The notes under the pieces are model-generated. The model did not search any database. It was given only the letters and a program-made list of their open reading frames with translations, and had not been told where the DNA came from. The translations under genes were made by a program, and so were the position numbers. DNA of 64,000 bases from Chitinophaga niabensis (GTDB lineage Bacteria; Bacteroidota; Bacteroidia; Chitinophagales; Chitinophagaceae): positions 625,001 through 689,000 of the forward strand of contig NZ_CP154260.1 of assembly GCF_039545795.1 (NCBI RefSeq), given 5' to 3'. This document shows positions 22,815 to 31,658 of this stretch, piece after piece (position 1 is the first letter of the stretch; each line of letters begins with the position of its first letter).

Positions 22815-23389
22815 TGGAGAAACTGCTTACATGGGACCTGCGGCTTTTCTTTAAGATCAATGGTCAGTGGATCAATGGATTTCTGGACTTCCTGTTACCC
22901 TGGATGCGGGAGCCTTATTTGTGGGCGCCGCTGTATCTCTTCCTGGCAGTGTTCATCATTTATAATTATAAATGGCGCGGATTTTTCTGGATGGCTTTTT
23001 TCATCATCACCTTTGCTTTAACCGATCAGTGCAGCATGTTTATTAAGGATGCGGTGGACAGGTTACGGCCCTGCAGAGACCCGCTGATCTCGCAATATGT
23101 ACGTGTATTAGTGGTGTATTGCCCCTCAAGCGGTAGCTTCACTTCCTCTCATGCCGCCAACCATTTTGGCTTAGCGATGTTTTCTTTCTTAACTTTAAGG
23201 TCGCAGATCGGCAAATGGGCCTGGTTGTTCTTCTTATGGGCAGCTGTTATTGGTTATTCCCAGATCTATGTAGGCGTTCATTATCCCCTTGATATCCTGG
23301 GAGGCGCTTTACTGGGAATACTCGCCGGCACATTGAGTGGTGGATTTTTTCAAAGAAGGATAAGACTGGAACTGGAACAAACAACATGA
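22814..23389 (+). CDS. PAP2-family membrane phosphatase
   Basis: A 191-residue membrane protein with five or six hydrophobic helices and the three PAP2 signature motifs: KDAVDRLRP (C1), SGSFTSSHA (C2, in place of PSGH) and YSQIYVGVHYPLD (C3) with the catalytic His. Family members dephosphorylate undecaprenyl pyrophosphate, phosphatidic acid or lipid A at the periplasmic face. In this operon, recycling of lipid products from the LtaS-like transferase is a reasonable inference. It overlaps the ZIP gene by 4 bases (ATGA). Confidence 0.9.
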   Translation: MEKLLTWDLRLFFKINGQWINGFLDFLLPWMREPYLWAPLYLFLAVFIIYNYKWRGFFWMAFFIITFALTDQCSMFIKDAVDRLRPCRDPLISQYVRVLVVYCPSSGSFTSSHAANHFGLAMFSFLTLRSQIGKWAWLFFLWAAVIGYSQIYVGVHYPLDILGGALLGILAGTLSGGFFQRRIRLELEQTT

Positions 23390-24117
23390 ACTTAACATAC
23401 CTGATATTTATACTGGCTGCCACTATTGGCGGGGGCATGATTCCCATGTTATTTAAAAGGATTCATCCTAACCTGCCTATCTATTTGCTGGCATTTACCG
23501 GCGCTTTCCTTTTCGGCATCACCATCATGCACCTGCTTCCTGAAGTGTACCATGAACTGGGGCATTCCGCAGGTATCTATATAGTATTGGGATTTTTCAT
23601 CCAGGTGTTCCTGCAGCAACTGAGCCATGGAATGGAACACGGGCATACCCATCTGCCCGGTGCCGGCCATCATCATGTAGCTGTTTTCCCATTGCTGATA
23701 GGTTTATCCATCCATGCTTTCATGGAAGGTATCCCCTTGGGTTTTCATTATGAAGACCAGTCTGCCCTGCCATCCCTTATGCTGGGTGTGATGGCGCATA
23801 AAGTTCCGGAAGCACTTACTCTCATCACCGTAATGATGCATGCACACCAGGGGAAAGCCAAATTATGGCGCATCCTCATCATTTTCTCCCTGATCACGCC
23901 TTTATCTGCTATCCTGGCTGCACAGTTAGGGCAGGAGTTTGAAGTGGTCACTAATTCACTGGTTTACCTGGTTGCCCTTGTTGTGGGCGCCTTTTTACAT
24001 ATTTCCACCACCATTTTTTATGAGAGTGGCACTAAACATCATGAACTAAGCCGCCAGAAGGTGCTGGCCATTGCTGTTGGTATTGGTTTGGCATTTATTA
24101 CACTGATATTTGAATAA
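23386..24117 (+). CDS. ZIP-family divalent metal transporter
   Basis: A 243-residue inner-membrane transporter, probably for zinc or iron import. It has about eight hydrophobic helices, a cytoplasmic His-rich loop at 80-97 (HGMEHGHTHLPGAGHHH), and the metal-site helices LSIHAFMEGIPLG and MAHKVPEALTL, in which His, Glu and Pro are the ZIP ligands. It is coupled to the PAP2 gene by a 4-base overlap and followed 23 bases later by the CNNM/CorC gene, which also concerns metal balance. Confidence 0.92.
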   Translation: MNLTYLIFILAATIGGGMIPMLFKRIHPNLPIYLLAFTGAFLFGITIMHLLPEVYHELGHSAGIYIVLGFFIQVFLQQLSHGMEHGHTHLPGAGHHHVAVFPLLIGLSIHAFMEGIPLGFHYEDQSALPSLMLGVMAHKVPEALTLITVMMHAHQGKAKLWRILIIFSLITPLSAILAAQLGQEFEVVTNSLVYLVALVVGAFLHISTTIFYESGTKHHELSRQKVLAIAVGIGLAFITLIFE

Positions 24118-24140
24118 TTCTTTATTTTTAGGCTTATATT

Positions 24141-25427
24141 ATGGAAGTCGTCATTATCCTCGTCCTTATTTTGCTCAACGGTGTGTTTTCCATGGCGGAG
24201 ATTGCCCTGGTTTCTGCGCGCAAAGCACGTCTTGAAAACGCAGCGAAGCAAGGGGACGAAAAGGCCAAAGTAGCACTCAAACTGTCTAATAATCCGGATA
24301 CCTTTTTGTCTACCGTACAGATCGGCATCACACTCATAGGTATCTTAACCGGTTTGTACTCTGGTAAGAACCTGGAAGATGATATCCGGGTATATCTCAA
24401 TACTATTCCTTTTCTGGCACCCTACAGCAATGCATTGGCAACTACTATTATCGTAATTGGTGTTACCTACTTTACATTAGTACTCGGGGAATTGTTACCC
24501 AAAAGGATCGGCCTTGCCAATCCGGAGGTCATTGCGAAAGCCCTGGCCCAGCCCATGTATTTCATTTCCCGTGTCACTTTTCCTTTTATCTGGTTGCTCA
24601 GCCGCTCTACCGCTACCCTGGTAAAGCTTTTTGGTTTAAAACGCCGCTCAGATAATAATGTAACGGAAGAAGAAATAAAGGCCATTATCAGCGAAGGCAC
24701 CAGCTCCGGGGCCATTGAAGAAACAGAGCAGGAGATCATCGAAAGGGTTTTCCACCTCGGAGACCGGAATATCACCTCCCTTATGACCCACCGTACAGAC
24801 ATTATATGGCTGGACATTTCAGAGGAAGGAGAAAGTTACAAACGCAAGATCAGGCAGTCCCCGCACTCCGTTTACCCGGTTTGCGAGGAGCAGATAGACC
24901 ATATTAAAGGGATCATCACCATCAAAGACCTCTATGCCGCCGGTAACCTGGCCGTTCTGAAAGATGTAATGAAAAAGCCCCTTTTTATCCCGGATAACAA
25001 TTCTGCTTACCAGGTATTGGAGAAATTTAAGGAAACCCAGGTACATGCTGCGTTTATCGTAGATGAATATGGCACTTTCCTGGGAATGATCACCCTCAAC
25101 GACATCCTGGAAGCCATCGTGGGAGACATGCCGGAAGTGGGAGCAGATGATTATGATATGGTGAAAAGGGATGATGGCACTTATCTCATTGATGCCCAGA
25201 TCCCCTTTTACGATTTCCTCAGCGAGTTTGAAATGGAGGACCTGATGGCGGAATTTGAACAGGAATTCGATACCCTGGCCGGTTTTATACTCCATCACCT
25301 CGAACATATCCCCGTAACGGGCGAAAAGCTTACCTGGAAGCATTTTACTTTTGAAATTGTTGATATGGATGCCCACCGTATTGATAAAATATTGGTGACT
25401 CCCCCTGAAAATATTGAAGAAGATTAA
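24141..25427 (+). CDS. CNNM/CorC (HlyC) family transporter with CBS pair
   Basis: A 428-residue protein. The DUF21/CNNM membrane domain (about 1-180) has LILLNGVFSMAEIALVSARKAR and QIGITLIGILTGLYSG. A CBS pair spans about 205-325 (MTHRTDIIWLD, HAAFIVDEYGTFLGMITLNDILEAIVGD) and a CorC_HlyC domain about 340-425 binds ligand at the C-terminus. Family members export magnesium or cobalt; 'haemolysin' in older names is misleading. It is the last gene of the 20024-25427 operon. The 234 bases after it hold only the pigment-operon promoter. Confidence 0.92.
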   Translation: MEVVIILVLILLNGVFSMAEIALVSARKARLENAAKQGDEKAKVALKLSNNPDTFLSTVQIGITLIGILTGLYSGKNLEDDIRVYLNTIPFLAPYSNALATTIIVIGVTYFTLVLGELLPKRIGLANPEVIAKALAQPMYFISRVTFPFIWLLSRSTATLVKLFGLKRRSDNNVTEEEIKAIISEGTSSGAIEETEQEIIERVFHLGDRNITSLMTHRTDIIWLDISEEGESYKRKIRQSPHSVYPVCEEQIDHIKGIITIKDLYAAGNLAVLKDVMKKPLFIPDNNSAYQVLEKFKETQVHAAFIVDEYGTFLGMITLNDILEAIVGDMPEVGADDYDMVKRDDGTYLIDAQIPFYDFLSEFEMEDLMAEFEQEFDTLAGFILHHLEHIPVTGEKLTWKHFTFEIVDMDAHRIDKILVTPPENIEED

Positions 25428-25591
25428 TACATTTACATATTAAATTCGCAGGTGAGCGCACCATGCGGCATACCTATGTTAAAAGCTAACTATTTTCACG
25501 ACAGACCGGGAACCTATAACAGCAGAATGAACTAGTTGAATGCCAAGTGAGTATCTCTAAAACGTATGTTATAAAAATTTTATAAGGGATA

Positions 25592-25622
25592 TTTTAAGTG
25601 ATCCATCTTTATATTATTTTTG
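25592..25622 (+). promoter_or_regulatory. Main promoter of the flexirubin/aryl-polyene operon
   Basis: TATTTTTG (25615-25622) is a perfect TAnnTTTG. TTTT at 25592-25595 sits 19 bases upstream, at the -33 position (consensus TTTG). A start near 25629 would give a leader of about 33 bases before the ATG at 25662. The rest of the gap (25428-25591) shows no terminator or other element that I can support. Confidence 0.65.
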
Positions 25623-25661
25623 AGCACTTTTTTACATAAACAAATTATATAATCTAAAATA

Positions 25662-27236
25662 ATGGTCGTACTAGGAAGTAAGGTGCTTTCTTTGGAAGAG
25701 GTGCATAGGGTTTTGTTTGATGGGGAGGAGCTGGTTTTGGATAAAGCAGCCGTACAAAATGTGAATGACAACTTTGAATTTCTTAAAAAATTCTCCTCTA
25801 AAAAACTTATTTACGGTATCAACACGGGCTTTGGGCCCATGGCACAATACCGTATCAGTGAAGACGATACCCACCAACTGCAATATAACCTGATCCGCAG
25901 CCATAGCTCCGGAGCCGGCAAATGCCTGGCCCCTGTGCTCACCAAAAGCCTCATGATTGCCCGTTTGAGCAGTTTCATGCAGGGTTTTTCCGGCGTACAT
26001 ACAGATGCAGTTCACCTGCTGAAAGACCTGATCAATCATAATATCTACCCCTGCATTTACGAACATGGGGGAGTAGGAGCTTCCGGCGACCTCGTGCAAC
26101 TGGCTCACCTGGCCCATGCATTGATCGGCGAAGGCAATGTATTATATGAAGAAGAGATCCGCCCTGCGGCAGAAGTATACGCACAACTAGGTCTGAAACC
26201 GATTAATATACACGTGCGGGAAGGCCTGGCCATCATCAACGGCACCTCTGCCATGACGGGTATTGGCCTGGTGAACATCATCGAGGCACGCAAACTCCTC
26301 CTCTGGAGTTGCGCCCTGTCCGCCATGATCAATGAAGTGGTGGAAGCCTTTGACGATCACCTGAGTTATGAGCTGAACGTAGTGAAAAAACACGTAGGCC
26401 AGAACAAGATCGCGGAAATGATGCGCGGCATGCTTAAGGGTAGCAAGATGATCCGCCACAGGCCTGATCACCTGTATAAAGAACTGGAAGAAGAGATCTT
26501 TAAAGATAAAGTACAGGAATATTACTCGCTGAGATGTGTGCCCCAGATCCTGGGCCCCATCTACGATACCCTCACACATGCAGAAACGGTGGTGGTAGGA
26601 GAGCTGAATTCCGTGAGTGATAACCCTGTAGTGGACCATCGCCACCAGAATGTGTACCATGGCGGTAACTTCCACGGTGATTACATCTCCCTGGAAATGG
26701 ACAAAGTGAAGATTGCCATCACCAAACTGTCTATGCTCAGCGAACGCCAGCTGAACTATCTCCTGAACGATAAGCTGAACCACAAGTTTCCGCCGTTCAT
26801 GAACCTCGGCAAACTGGGCTTCAACTTTGGTATGCAGGGTGTACAGTTCACCGCCACTTCCACAGTTGCGGAGAACCAAACGCTGAGCTTCCCCATGTAT
26901 GTACACAGCATTCCGAATAATAACGACAACCAGGATATTGTGAGCATGGGTTGCAATGCTGCGCAGATGACCTACAAAGTGATCGAAAATACTTTCGAAG
27001 TACTCACCGTACAGGTGATGACCCTTTTGCAGGCAGTGGATTACCTGAATTGCCAGGACAGGCTGGGAGCTTTCTCTTCCCGGATCTACCAGGACATCAG
27101 GGCTATTTTCCCTAAATTTATTGAGGACGCTCCCCGTTATGCAGATGTACAACGCATCAAAGCATACCTGATGCGCAACGAACCCATGGTGGCCGTGGAA
27201 CCGGTAACAGAAAAAAGACATAAAACATCCGTGTAA
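25662..27236 (+). CDS. Tyrosine ammonia-lyase (aromatic amino acid lyase)
   Basis: Deaminates L-tyrosine to p-coumarate, the starter of flexirubin-type aryl polyenes. The 524-residue MIO enzyme has the Ala140-Ser141-Gly142 triad in HGGVGASGDLVQLAH, YGINTGFGP (catalytic Tyr) and GMQGVQFTATSTVAE. The selectivity loop reads NLIRSHSSG (Ser80-His81), as in the tyrosine-specific Flavobacterium johnsoniae enzyme; histidine lyases also have Ser-His there, so the call rests on overall resemblance plus context. It is the first gene of the pigment operon, and no hut genes are nearby. Confidence 0.88.
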   Translation: MVVLGSKVLSLEEVHRVLFDGEELVLDKAAVQNVNDNFEFLKKFSSKKLIYGINTGFGPMAQYRISEDDTHQLQYNLIRSHSSGAGKCLAPVLTKSLMIARLSSFMQGFSGVHTDAVHLLKDLINHNIYPCIYEHGGVGASGDLVQLAHLAHALIGEGNVLYEEEIRPAAEVYAQLGLKPINIHVREGLAIINGTSAMTGIGLVNIIEARKLLLWSCALSAMINEVVEAFDDHLSYELNVVKKHVGQNKIAEMMRGMLKGSKMIRHRPDHLYKELEEEIFKDKVQEYYSLRCVPQILGPIYDTLTHAETVVVGELNSVSDNPVVDHRHQNVYHGGNFHGDYISLEMDKVKIAITKLSMLSERQLNYLLNDKLNHKFPPFMNLGKLGFNFGMQGVQFTATSTVAENQTLSFPMYVHSIPNNNDNQDIVSMGCNAAQMTYKVIENTFEVLTVQVMTLLQAVDYLNCQDRLGAFSSRIYQDIRAIFPKFIEDAPRYADVQRIKAYLMRNEPMVAVEPVTEKRHKTSV

Positions 27237-27259
27237 GCCTAAACGAAAAGAATAATAAG

Positions 27260-27988
27260 ATGAAATTTGCTTTGATAACAGGAGGTTCCCGGGGTATAGG
27301 AAGAGCAGTATGTATTAAACTGGCGGAACAGGGATACAATATCCTGATCAATTATAAAGGTAACACAGCGGCGGCAGAAGAAACCCTCGCAGCTGTGAAA
27401 GCGAAAGGCGTGGAAGGAGAACTGCTGAAGTTCGATGTAGGGAATTTTGACGAAGTGCAAACCGTATTAGGCGGCTGGATAGAGAATAACAAGGAAAAAC
27501 AGATAGAAGTACTGGTAAATAATGCCGGTATCCGGGAAGACATGATGATGTTCCAGATGAGCAATGCCCAATGGAAAGGTGTACTGGATGCCAGTTTGGA
27601 CGGATTTTTCTATGTTACCAAACAAGTGCTCACCGGTATGCTGATCAAACGTTACGGCAGGATCATAAACATGGTATCCCTGTCTGGTTTGAAAGGAACA
27701 CCCGGCCAGGTGAACTACAGTGCTGCAAAAGCAGGCCTGATAGGAGCCACCAAAGCCCTGGCACAGGAGATCGCAAAAAGGAATGTAACCGTGAACGCCA
27801 TTGCACCCGGTTTCATTAAAACGGATATGACAGAGGGTTTGCCCGAGAAAGAGTTGTCTGCCATGGTGCCCATGCAACGTTTTGGCACAGCAGAAGAAGT
27901 AGCGGAAGCAGTGGCATTTTTTGCATCACGTGGCGCATCATATGTAACGGGAGAGGTCATGAACATTAACGGTGGCCTCTACTCCTGA
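27260..27988 (+). CDS. 3-oxoacyl-ACP reductase (FabG-like SDR)
   Basis: A ketoreductase of the polyene chain: NADPH-dependent reduction of 3-ketoacyl-ACP. The 242-residue classical SDR has TGGSRGIG (7-14) for cofactor, VNNAG, and the catalytic Tyr153-x3-Lys157 in YSAAKAG with a Ser in MVSLSGLKG. MNINGGLY closes the fold. It lies 23 bases after the lyase. It fills the ApeQ-like slot of aryl-polyene loci. Confidence 0.92.
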   Translation: MKFALITGGSRGIGRAVCIKLAEQGYNILINYKGNTAAAEETLAAVKAKGVEGELLKFDVGNFDEVQTVLGGWIENNKEKQIEVLVNNAGIREDMMMFQMSNAQWKGVLDASLDGFFYVTKQVLTGMLIKRYGRIINMVSLSGLKGTPGQVNYSAAKAGLIGATKALAQEIAKRNVTVNAIAPGFIKTDMTEGLPEKELSAMVPMQRFGTAEEVAEAVAFFASRGASYVTGEVMNINGGLYS

Positions 27989-28051
27989 TCATCTTAATAT
28001 CATAAATTACGTTGGCCCGCAGCAATTTGGCGGCTTTTAAGACTATAACGC

Positions 28052-29272
28052 ATGAACAGAGTCGTGATTACAGGTACAGGTATTTACTCCTGCATTGGTA
28101 AAAACCTGGAGGAAGTTCGGGAATCTTTATTCCACGGACGTTCCGGCATTGTGCTGGACGAAGAGCGCAAGCGTTTCGGATACCGTTCCGGCCTCACAGG
28201 TAATATGTCCCGTCCTGAATTAAAAAGTCTGCTGGACCGCAGGGCCCGGATGATGATGCCGGAGCAGGCGGAATATGCCTATATCTCTACCCGGGAAGCA
28301 TTAGCCCAGGCTGGTATGGACCAGGATTACCTGGATAAGAACGAGGTGGGCATCCTCTTCGGCAACGATAGTTCTGCCAAACCCATCATCGAAGCCACAG
28401 ATATTATGCGTGCAAAAGGAGATACCATGCTGGTAGGCTCCGGTTCTGTGTTTCAGACCATGAACTCCACAGTGAACATGAACCTGGCCACTATTTTCAA
28501 ATTAAAAGGGATCAACTTCAGTGTGAGCGCAGCCTGCGCCAGCGGCTCTCATGCTATTGGACTCGGCGCTATGTTCATCCGCAATGGCATGCAGGATGCC
28601 GTGATCTGTGGCGGCGCACAGGAAGTGAACTTATATGCCATGGGGAATTTTGATGCCATCGCTGCTTTTTCTGTAAGAGAAGACCAGCCGGCCAAAGCTT
28701 CCCGTCCGTTTGATCGTGACCGTGATGGGTTAGTGCCCAGCGGCGGAGCAGCCACTGTGATCCTGGAAAGCCTGGAATCTGCCAAACGCCGTGGTGCCAC
28801 CATCCTGGGTGAGATCCTGGGTTATGGCTTCTCCAGCAATGGTGCCCATATTTCCAATCCCAGCGTGGAAGGCCCTATGCGTTCCCTGGAAATGGCCCTC
28901 CGGGAATCCGGACTGATGGCTTCAGATATTGGCTATATCAACGCCCATGCTACTTCTACGCCGGCAGGAGATGCCAGTGAGGCCAAAGCCCTCGATGCGG
29001 TATTCGGCAGCTGCAGAACACCCATCAGCTCCACCAAAAGCATGACAGGTCATGAGTGCTGGATGGCAGGTGCCAGCGAGATCGTTTACTCTATGTTGAT
29101 GATGCAGAACGACTTCATTGCCCCAAATATCAATTTTGAGAACCCGGATGAGGATTCCGCCAAATTAAATATCGTTACGGATACAATTAATAAAAACTTT
29201 AATATATTTTTGTCTAATTCTTTTGGTTTTGGGGGCACCAACTCCTCTTTGGTTGTCAGGAAATGGCAATAA
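28052..29272 (+). CDS. Beta-ketoacyl-ACP synthase, FabF-like (KS1, complete active site)
   Basis: An elongating ketosynthase of 406 residues with a full Cys-His-His triad: Cys162 in VSAACASGSHAIG, His299 in NAHATSTPAGD and His334 in SMTGHECWMAG. GGAQEVNLYAMGNFDAIAAFS and the C-terminal NSFGFGGTNSS are typical of KAS I/II. It probably condenses malonyl units on the aryl starter, or is the KS partner of the Cys-less homologue encoded at 37628. The gap after it is 120 bases and contains an internal -7 box. Confidence 0.93.
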   Translation: MNRVVITGTGIYSCIGKNLEEVRESLFHGRSGIVLDEERKRFGYRSGLTGNMSRPELKSLLDRRARMMMPEQAEYAYISTREALAQAGMDQDYLDKNEVGILFGNDSSAKPIIEATDIMRAKGDTMLVGSGSVFQTMNSTVNMNLATIFKLKGINFSVSAACASGSHAIGLGAMFIRNGMQDAVICGGAQEVNLYAMGNFDAIAAFSVREDQPAKASRPFDRDRDGLVPSGGAATVILESLESAKRRGATILGEILGYGFSSNGAHISNPSVEGPMRSLEMALRESGLMASDIGYINAHATSTPAGDASEAKALDAVFGSCRTPISSTKSMTGHECWMAGASEIVYSMLMMQNDFIAPNINFENPDEDSAKLNIVTDTINKNFNIFLSNSFGFGGTNSSLVVRKWQ

Positions 29273-29306
29273 TTAACAAAGAAAGGGGTGGGAAAGGGAA
29301 TTTATC

Positions 29307-29314
29307 TAATTTTG
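29307..29314 (+). promoter_or_regulatory. Possible internal promoter (-7 box) before the first ACP gene
   Basis: TAATTTTG is a perfect TAnnTTTG in the largest gap of the pigment locus (29273-29392), 78 bases before the ACP start. No good -33 element is seen. It may give extra transcription of the ACP and the genes after it. Confidence 0.4.
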
Positions 29315-29392
29315 TAGAAGCTTCCCCACAAAAGAATATAACGGAACGCTGCTAGTATTGCCTAATCAACCTATATCTGGAACACAAGATTT

Positions 29393-29650
29393 ATGGAAAT
29401 TAACGAGATCATCACACAAACGAACGCTTTTTTAGTGGAGGAATTTGAAGTCGCTCCCGAAAGCATTACCCCCGAGGCTGATTTAAAAGCCACGTTGGAA
29501 TTGGACAGCCTGGACTACATAGACCTGGTAGTGGCCATTGAAAGCAACTTTGGATTTAAGGTTAAACCCGAAGACTTTCAGGGCATTGTTACCTTCCAGG
29601 ATTTCTATGATTACGTAGTAGCCCGTGTTAAACAAAAAGAACTGGTATAA
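29393..29650 (+). CDS. Acyl carrier protein (ACP1)
   Basis: An 85-residue acidic carrier with the phosphopantetheine Ser39 in LELDSLDYIDL and the usual four-helix pattern. It should hold the growing polyene and be activated by the AcpS encoded at 49210. The stop overlaps the acyltransferase start by one base (TAATG). A second ACP lies at 36170, as in aryl-polyene loci that have two ACPs. Confidence 0.94.
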   Translation: MEINEIITQTNAFLVEEFEVAPESITPEADLKATLELDSLDYIDLVVAIESNFGFKVKPEDFQGIVTFQDFYDYVVARVKQKELV

Positions 29651-30531
29651 TGCCTTCCTGGCAAGGTAAGTCCAAAGGAAATAAGCTGGGGTACAGGATC
29701 TTTATTGGTGTATTGCGTTATGGAGGAGTGCAGCCGGCTTATTTTCTCCTGAGATTTGTTGCATTTTACTACTGCTTGTTCTCCTACCGCTCTTCCCGAT
29801 CCATTTTTCAGTATTTTCACCGTAAAATTGGCTATGGCCGCTTCCGCGCCCTCATCAGTGTGTACCGGAATTATTATGTTTTCGGGCAAACGTTGCTGGA
29901 TAAGGTGGTGGTAATGGCAGAACTTCCAAACCCTTTCACATTTGAATTTGACGGGGAACCTCACTTGCATGATATCGTATCCGGCGGAAAGGGAGGAATT
30001 TTGCTAAGTGCCCATCTCGGGAACTGGGAGGTAGCAGGGCATTTGTTCAGCCGGTTGCAGACCCGCATCAATATTGTGATGTTCGATGGAGAGCACCAGC
30101 GGATCAAAAGCTACCTGGAAGGCATTACCGGGGGAAGAAATGTGAATGTCATTGTTTTAAAAGACGATTTATCGCATATTTACGCCATCCACGATGCGCT
30201 GAGCAAACAGGAGCTCGTATGTATGCATGCAGATCGTTTCCTGGAAGGGAACAAAACCATGGAAATGAACTTCCTGGGAGAGCCCGCACGCTTTCCCATT
30301 GGTCCATTCCTGTTAGCATGTACTTTCAGGGTACCTGTATCGCTGGTATTCGCATTTAAGGAAACCACTAACCACTACCACCTCTATGCCACGGAACCTA
30401 CGGTTTACCAGAGTGCAAGGCAGGGCGGAGTGGAAAAAGCTATTCAGGACTTTGTGCAGGTGATGGAAGAGAAAGTGAGAAAGTACCCGCTGCAATGGTT
30501 TAATTATTACGATTTTTGGTCCAAAGATTAA
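29650..30531 (+). CDS. LpxL/HtrB-family lauroyl-type acyltransferase
   Basis: A 293-residue membrane-associated acyltransferase of the lipid A biosynthesis family (PF03279). It has a hydrophobic N-terminal segment (28-46) and the HX4E catalytic motif in LSAHLGNWEVAGH (His122, Glu127), then HADRFLEGNKTMEMNFLGEPARFPIGPFLLA. In aryl-polyene loci this family is thought to move the ACP-bound polyene or a fatty acid onto a lipid acceptor. It is coupled to ACP1 by a one-base overlap, which supports an ACP donor. Confidence 0.88.
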   Translation: MPSWQGKSKGNKLGYRIFIGVLRYGGVQPAYFLLRFVAFYYCLFSYRSSRSIFQYFHRKIGYGRFRALISVYRNYYVFGQTLLDKVVVMAELPNPFTFEFDGEPHLHDIVSGGKGGILLSAHLGNWEVAGHLFSRLQTRINIVMFDGEHQRIKSYLEGITGGRNVNVIVLKDDLSHIYAIHDALSKQELVCMHADRFLEGNKTMEMNFLGEPARFPIGPFLLACTFRVPVSLVFAFKETTNHYHLYATEPTVYQSARQGGVEKAIQDFVQVMEEKVRKYPLQWFNYYDFWSKD

Positions 30532-30561
30532 TATTCCTTTAACCTGATAACAACCCGAACA

Positions 30562-30984
30562 TTGATCAATACTGGAGATATTACAGAATACATTCCGCAA
30601 CGTCCGCCGATCGTGATGATCAGCCGTTTGATGGAAGCTGGTGAAAAGAACATCCGCACAGAACTGGATATTGCGGTGGATAATGTATTTGTGGAAAATG
30701 GCCTGTTCATGGCACCCGGGTTGGTAGAGAATATTGCGCAGACTGCTGCCGCACGCATAGGATATCTGGCCAAAAAACATAATGTACCTGTTCCTTTAGG
30801 GTTTATAGGGGCTATTCAGAATTTACACGTTATAGAGTTACCCGCAGCCGGTACCACCGTGGAATCTGAAATAGTGATCGAACATGAAGTATTTAATGCC
30901 ACCGTCATAAAAGGCACTGTGAAACAGAACGGTAAACTGATGGCGGAATGCGATATGAAGATTTTTGTGTCCCAAAATAAATAA
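30562..30984 (+). CDS. Hotdog-fold 3-hydroxyacyl-ACP dehydratase-like protein (TTG start)
   Basis: A 140-residue FabA/FabZ-like hotdog protein. The start is TTG at 30562 (INTGDITEYIPQRPPIVMISRLME): the only ATGs in frame come after the conserved IPQRPPIVMI strand, and a stop lies at 30529. The central helix reads NGLFMAPGLVENIAQTAAARIGYLA, where APG replaces the usual PG turn and Glu/Gln occupy the catalytic region. It would dehydrate 3-hydroxyacyl-ACP to the trans-enoyl stage. It is 30 bases after the acyltransferase. Confidence 0.8.
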   Translation: MINTGDITEYIPQRPPIVMISRLMEAGEKNIRTELDIAVDNVFVENGLFMAPGLVENIAQTAAARIGYLAKKHNVPVPLGFIGAIQNLHVIELPAAGTTVESEIVIEHEVFNATVIKGTVKQNGKLMAECDMKIFVSQNK

Positions 30985-30989
30985 AACAA

Positions 30990-31634
30990 ATGAATATGAA
31001 GCAAGTAGTAATGCCCCTGCTGGCAATGGTTTTGAGCGTTTCGGCCGTAAATGCACAAACAGCGAAAGATGTGTTTGACAAAACCCAAAAGATCACCTAT
31101 CTGGGGATTGATTTTACCAAAACCAAACTGATCGGCGATGCTGCCGCTAAAACAGACCAGATCGTTGACCATAACCTGAAAAGTATTAATCAGAAAGTGG
31201 TGAACGAAAGCAAAAAGTTCGATATCGCCGGCGCTTTCAAGAGAGATGAAGTGTCTACTGATATCGGCCCTGTAAATAAACGTAACGATAAGATAGATCC
31301 TGATAAGATCCTGTCTGACAACTCAGACGATTACCAGGCCCTGAAACCGGAAGATGTAACTGCCCTGGTGAAAGGTTTTGACTTTGGTGGTAAAACCGGC
31401 ATTGGCCTCCTGTTCGTAATGGAAGGTGTGAACAAAACGAAGAAGGAAGTATCCATGTTCGTAACACTGATAGATATGAAAGCCAAAAAAGTATTGTTCA
31501 CAGACCGCGTAACTGGCCCTTTCAATAAGATCGCTTTCGGTTTTGAGAACACATGGCTGGGCGGTATTGCGAACGCCATTGACAACATAGAAAAGAAGAA
31601 ATATAAAGAGTGGAAGTCCTCCTACGGGGAATAA
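30990..31634 (+). CDS. Secreted hypothetical protein of the pigment locus
   Basis: A 214-residue exported protein with a signal peptide ending VNA-Q (residue 22). I do not recognise the family. The mature part is Lys/Asp-rich with predicted alpha/beta character, including LGIDFTKTKLIGD, a near-repeat of Lys/Asp turns around 85-110, and GIGLLFVMEGVNKTKKEVSMFVTLIDMKAKKVL, which looks like a beta meander. It is tightly packed between a dehydratase (5-base gap) and a thioesterase (24 bases), so a role in periplasmic handling of the pigment is likely but unproven. Confidence 0.75.
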   Translation: MNMKQVVMPLLAMVLSVSAVNAQTAKDVFDKTQKITYLGIDFTKTKLIGDAAAKTDQIVDHNLKSINQKVVNESKKFDIAGAFKRDEVSTDIGPVNKRNDKIDPDKILSDNSDDYQALKPEDVTALVKGFDFGGKTGIGLLFVMEGVNKTKKEVSMFVTLIDMKAKKVLFTDRVTGPFNKIAFGFENTWLGGIANAIDNIEKKKYKEWKSSYGE

Positions 31635-31658
31635 TTCATCATTAGTATAAAATTTTAC

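Noticed and set aside
25662..27236. Histidine utilisation gene hutH
   Set aside because: No hutU, hutI or hutG nearby; it heads a pigment operon and resembles the Flavobacterium tyrosine lyase.
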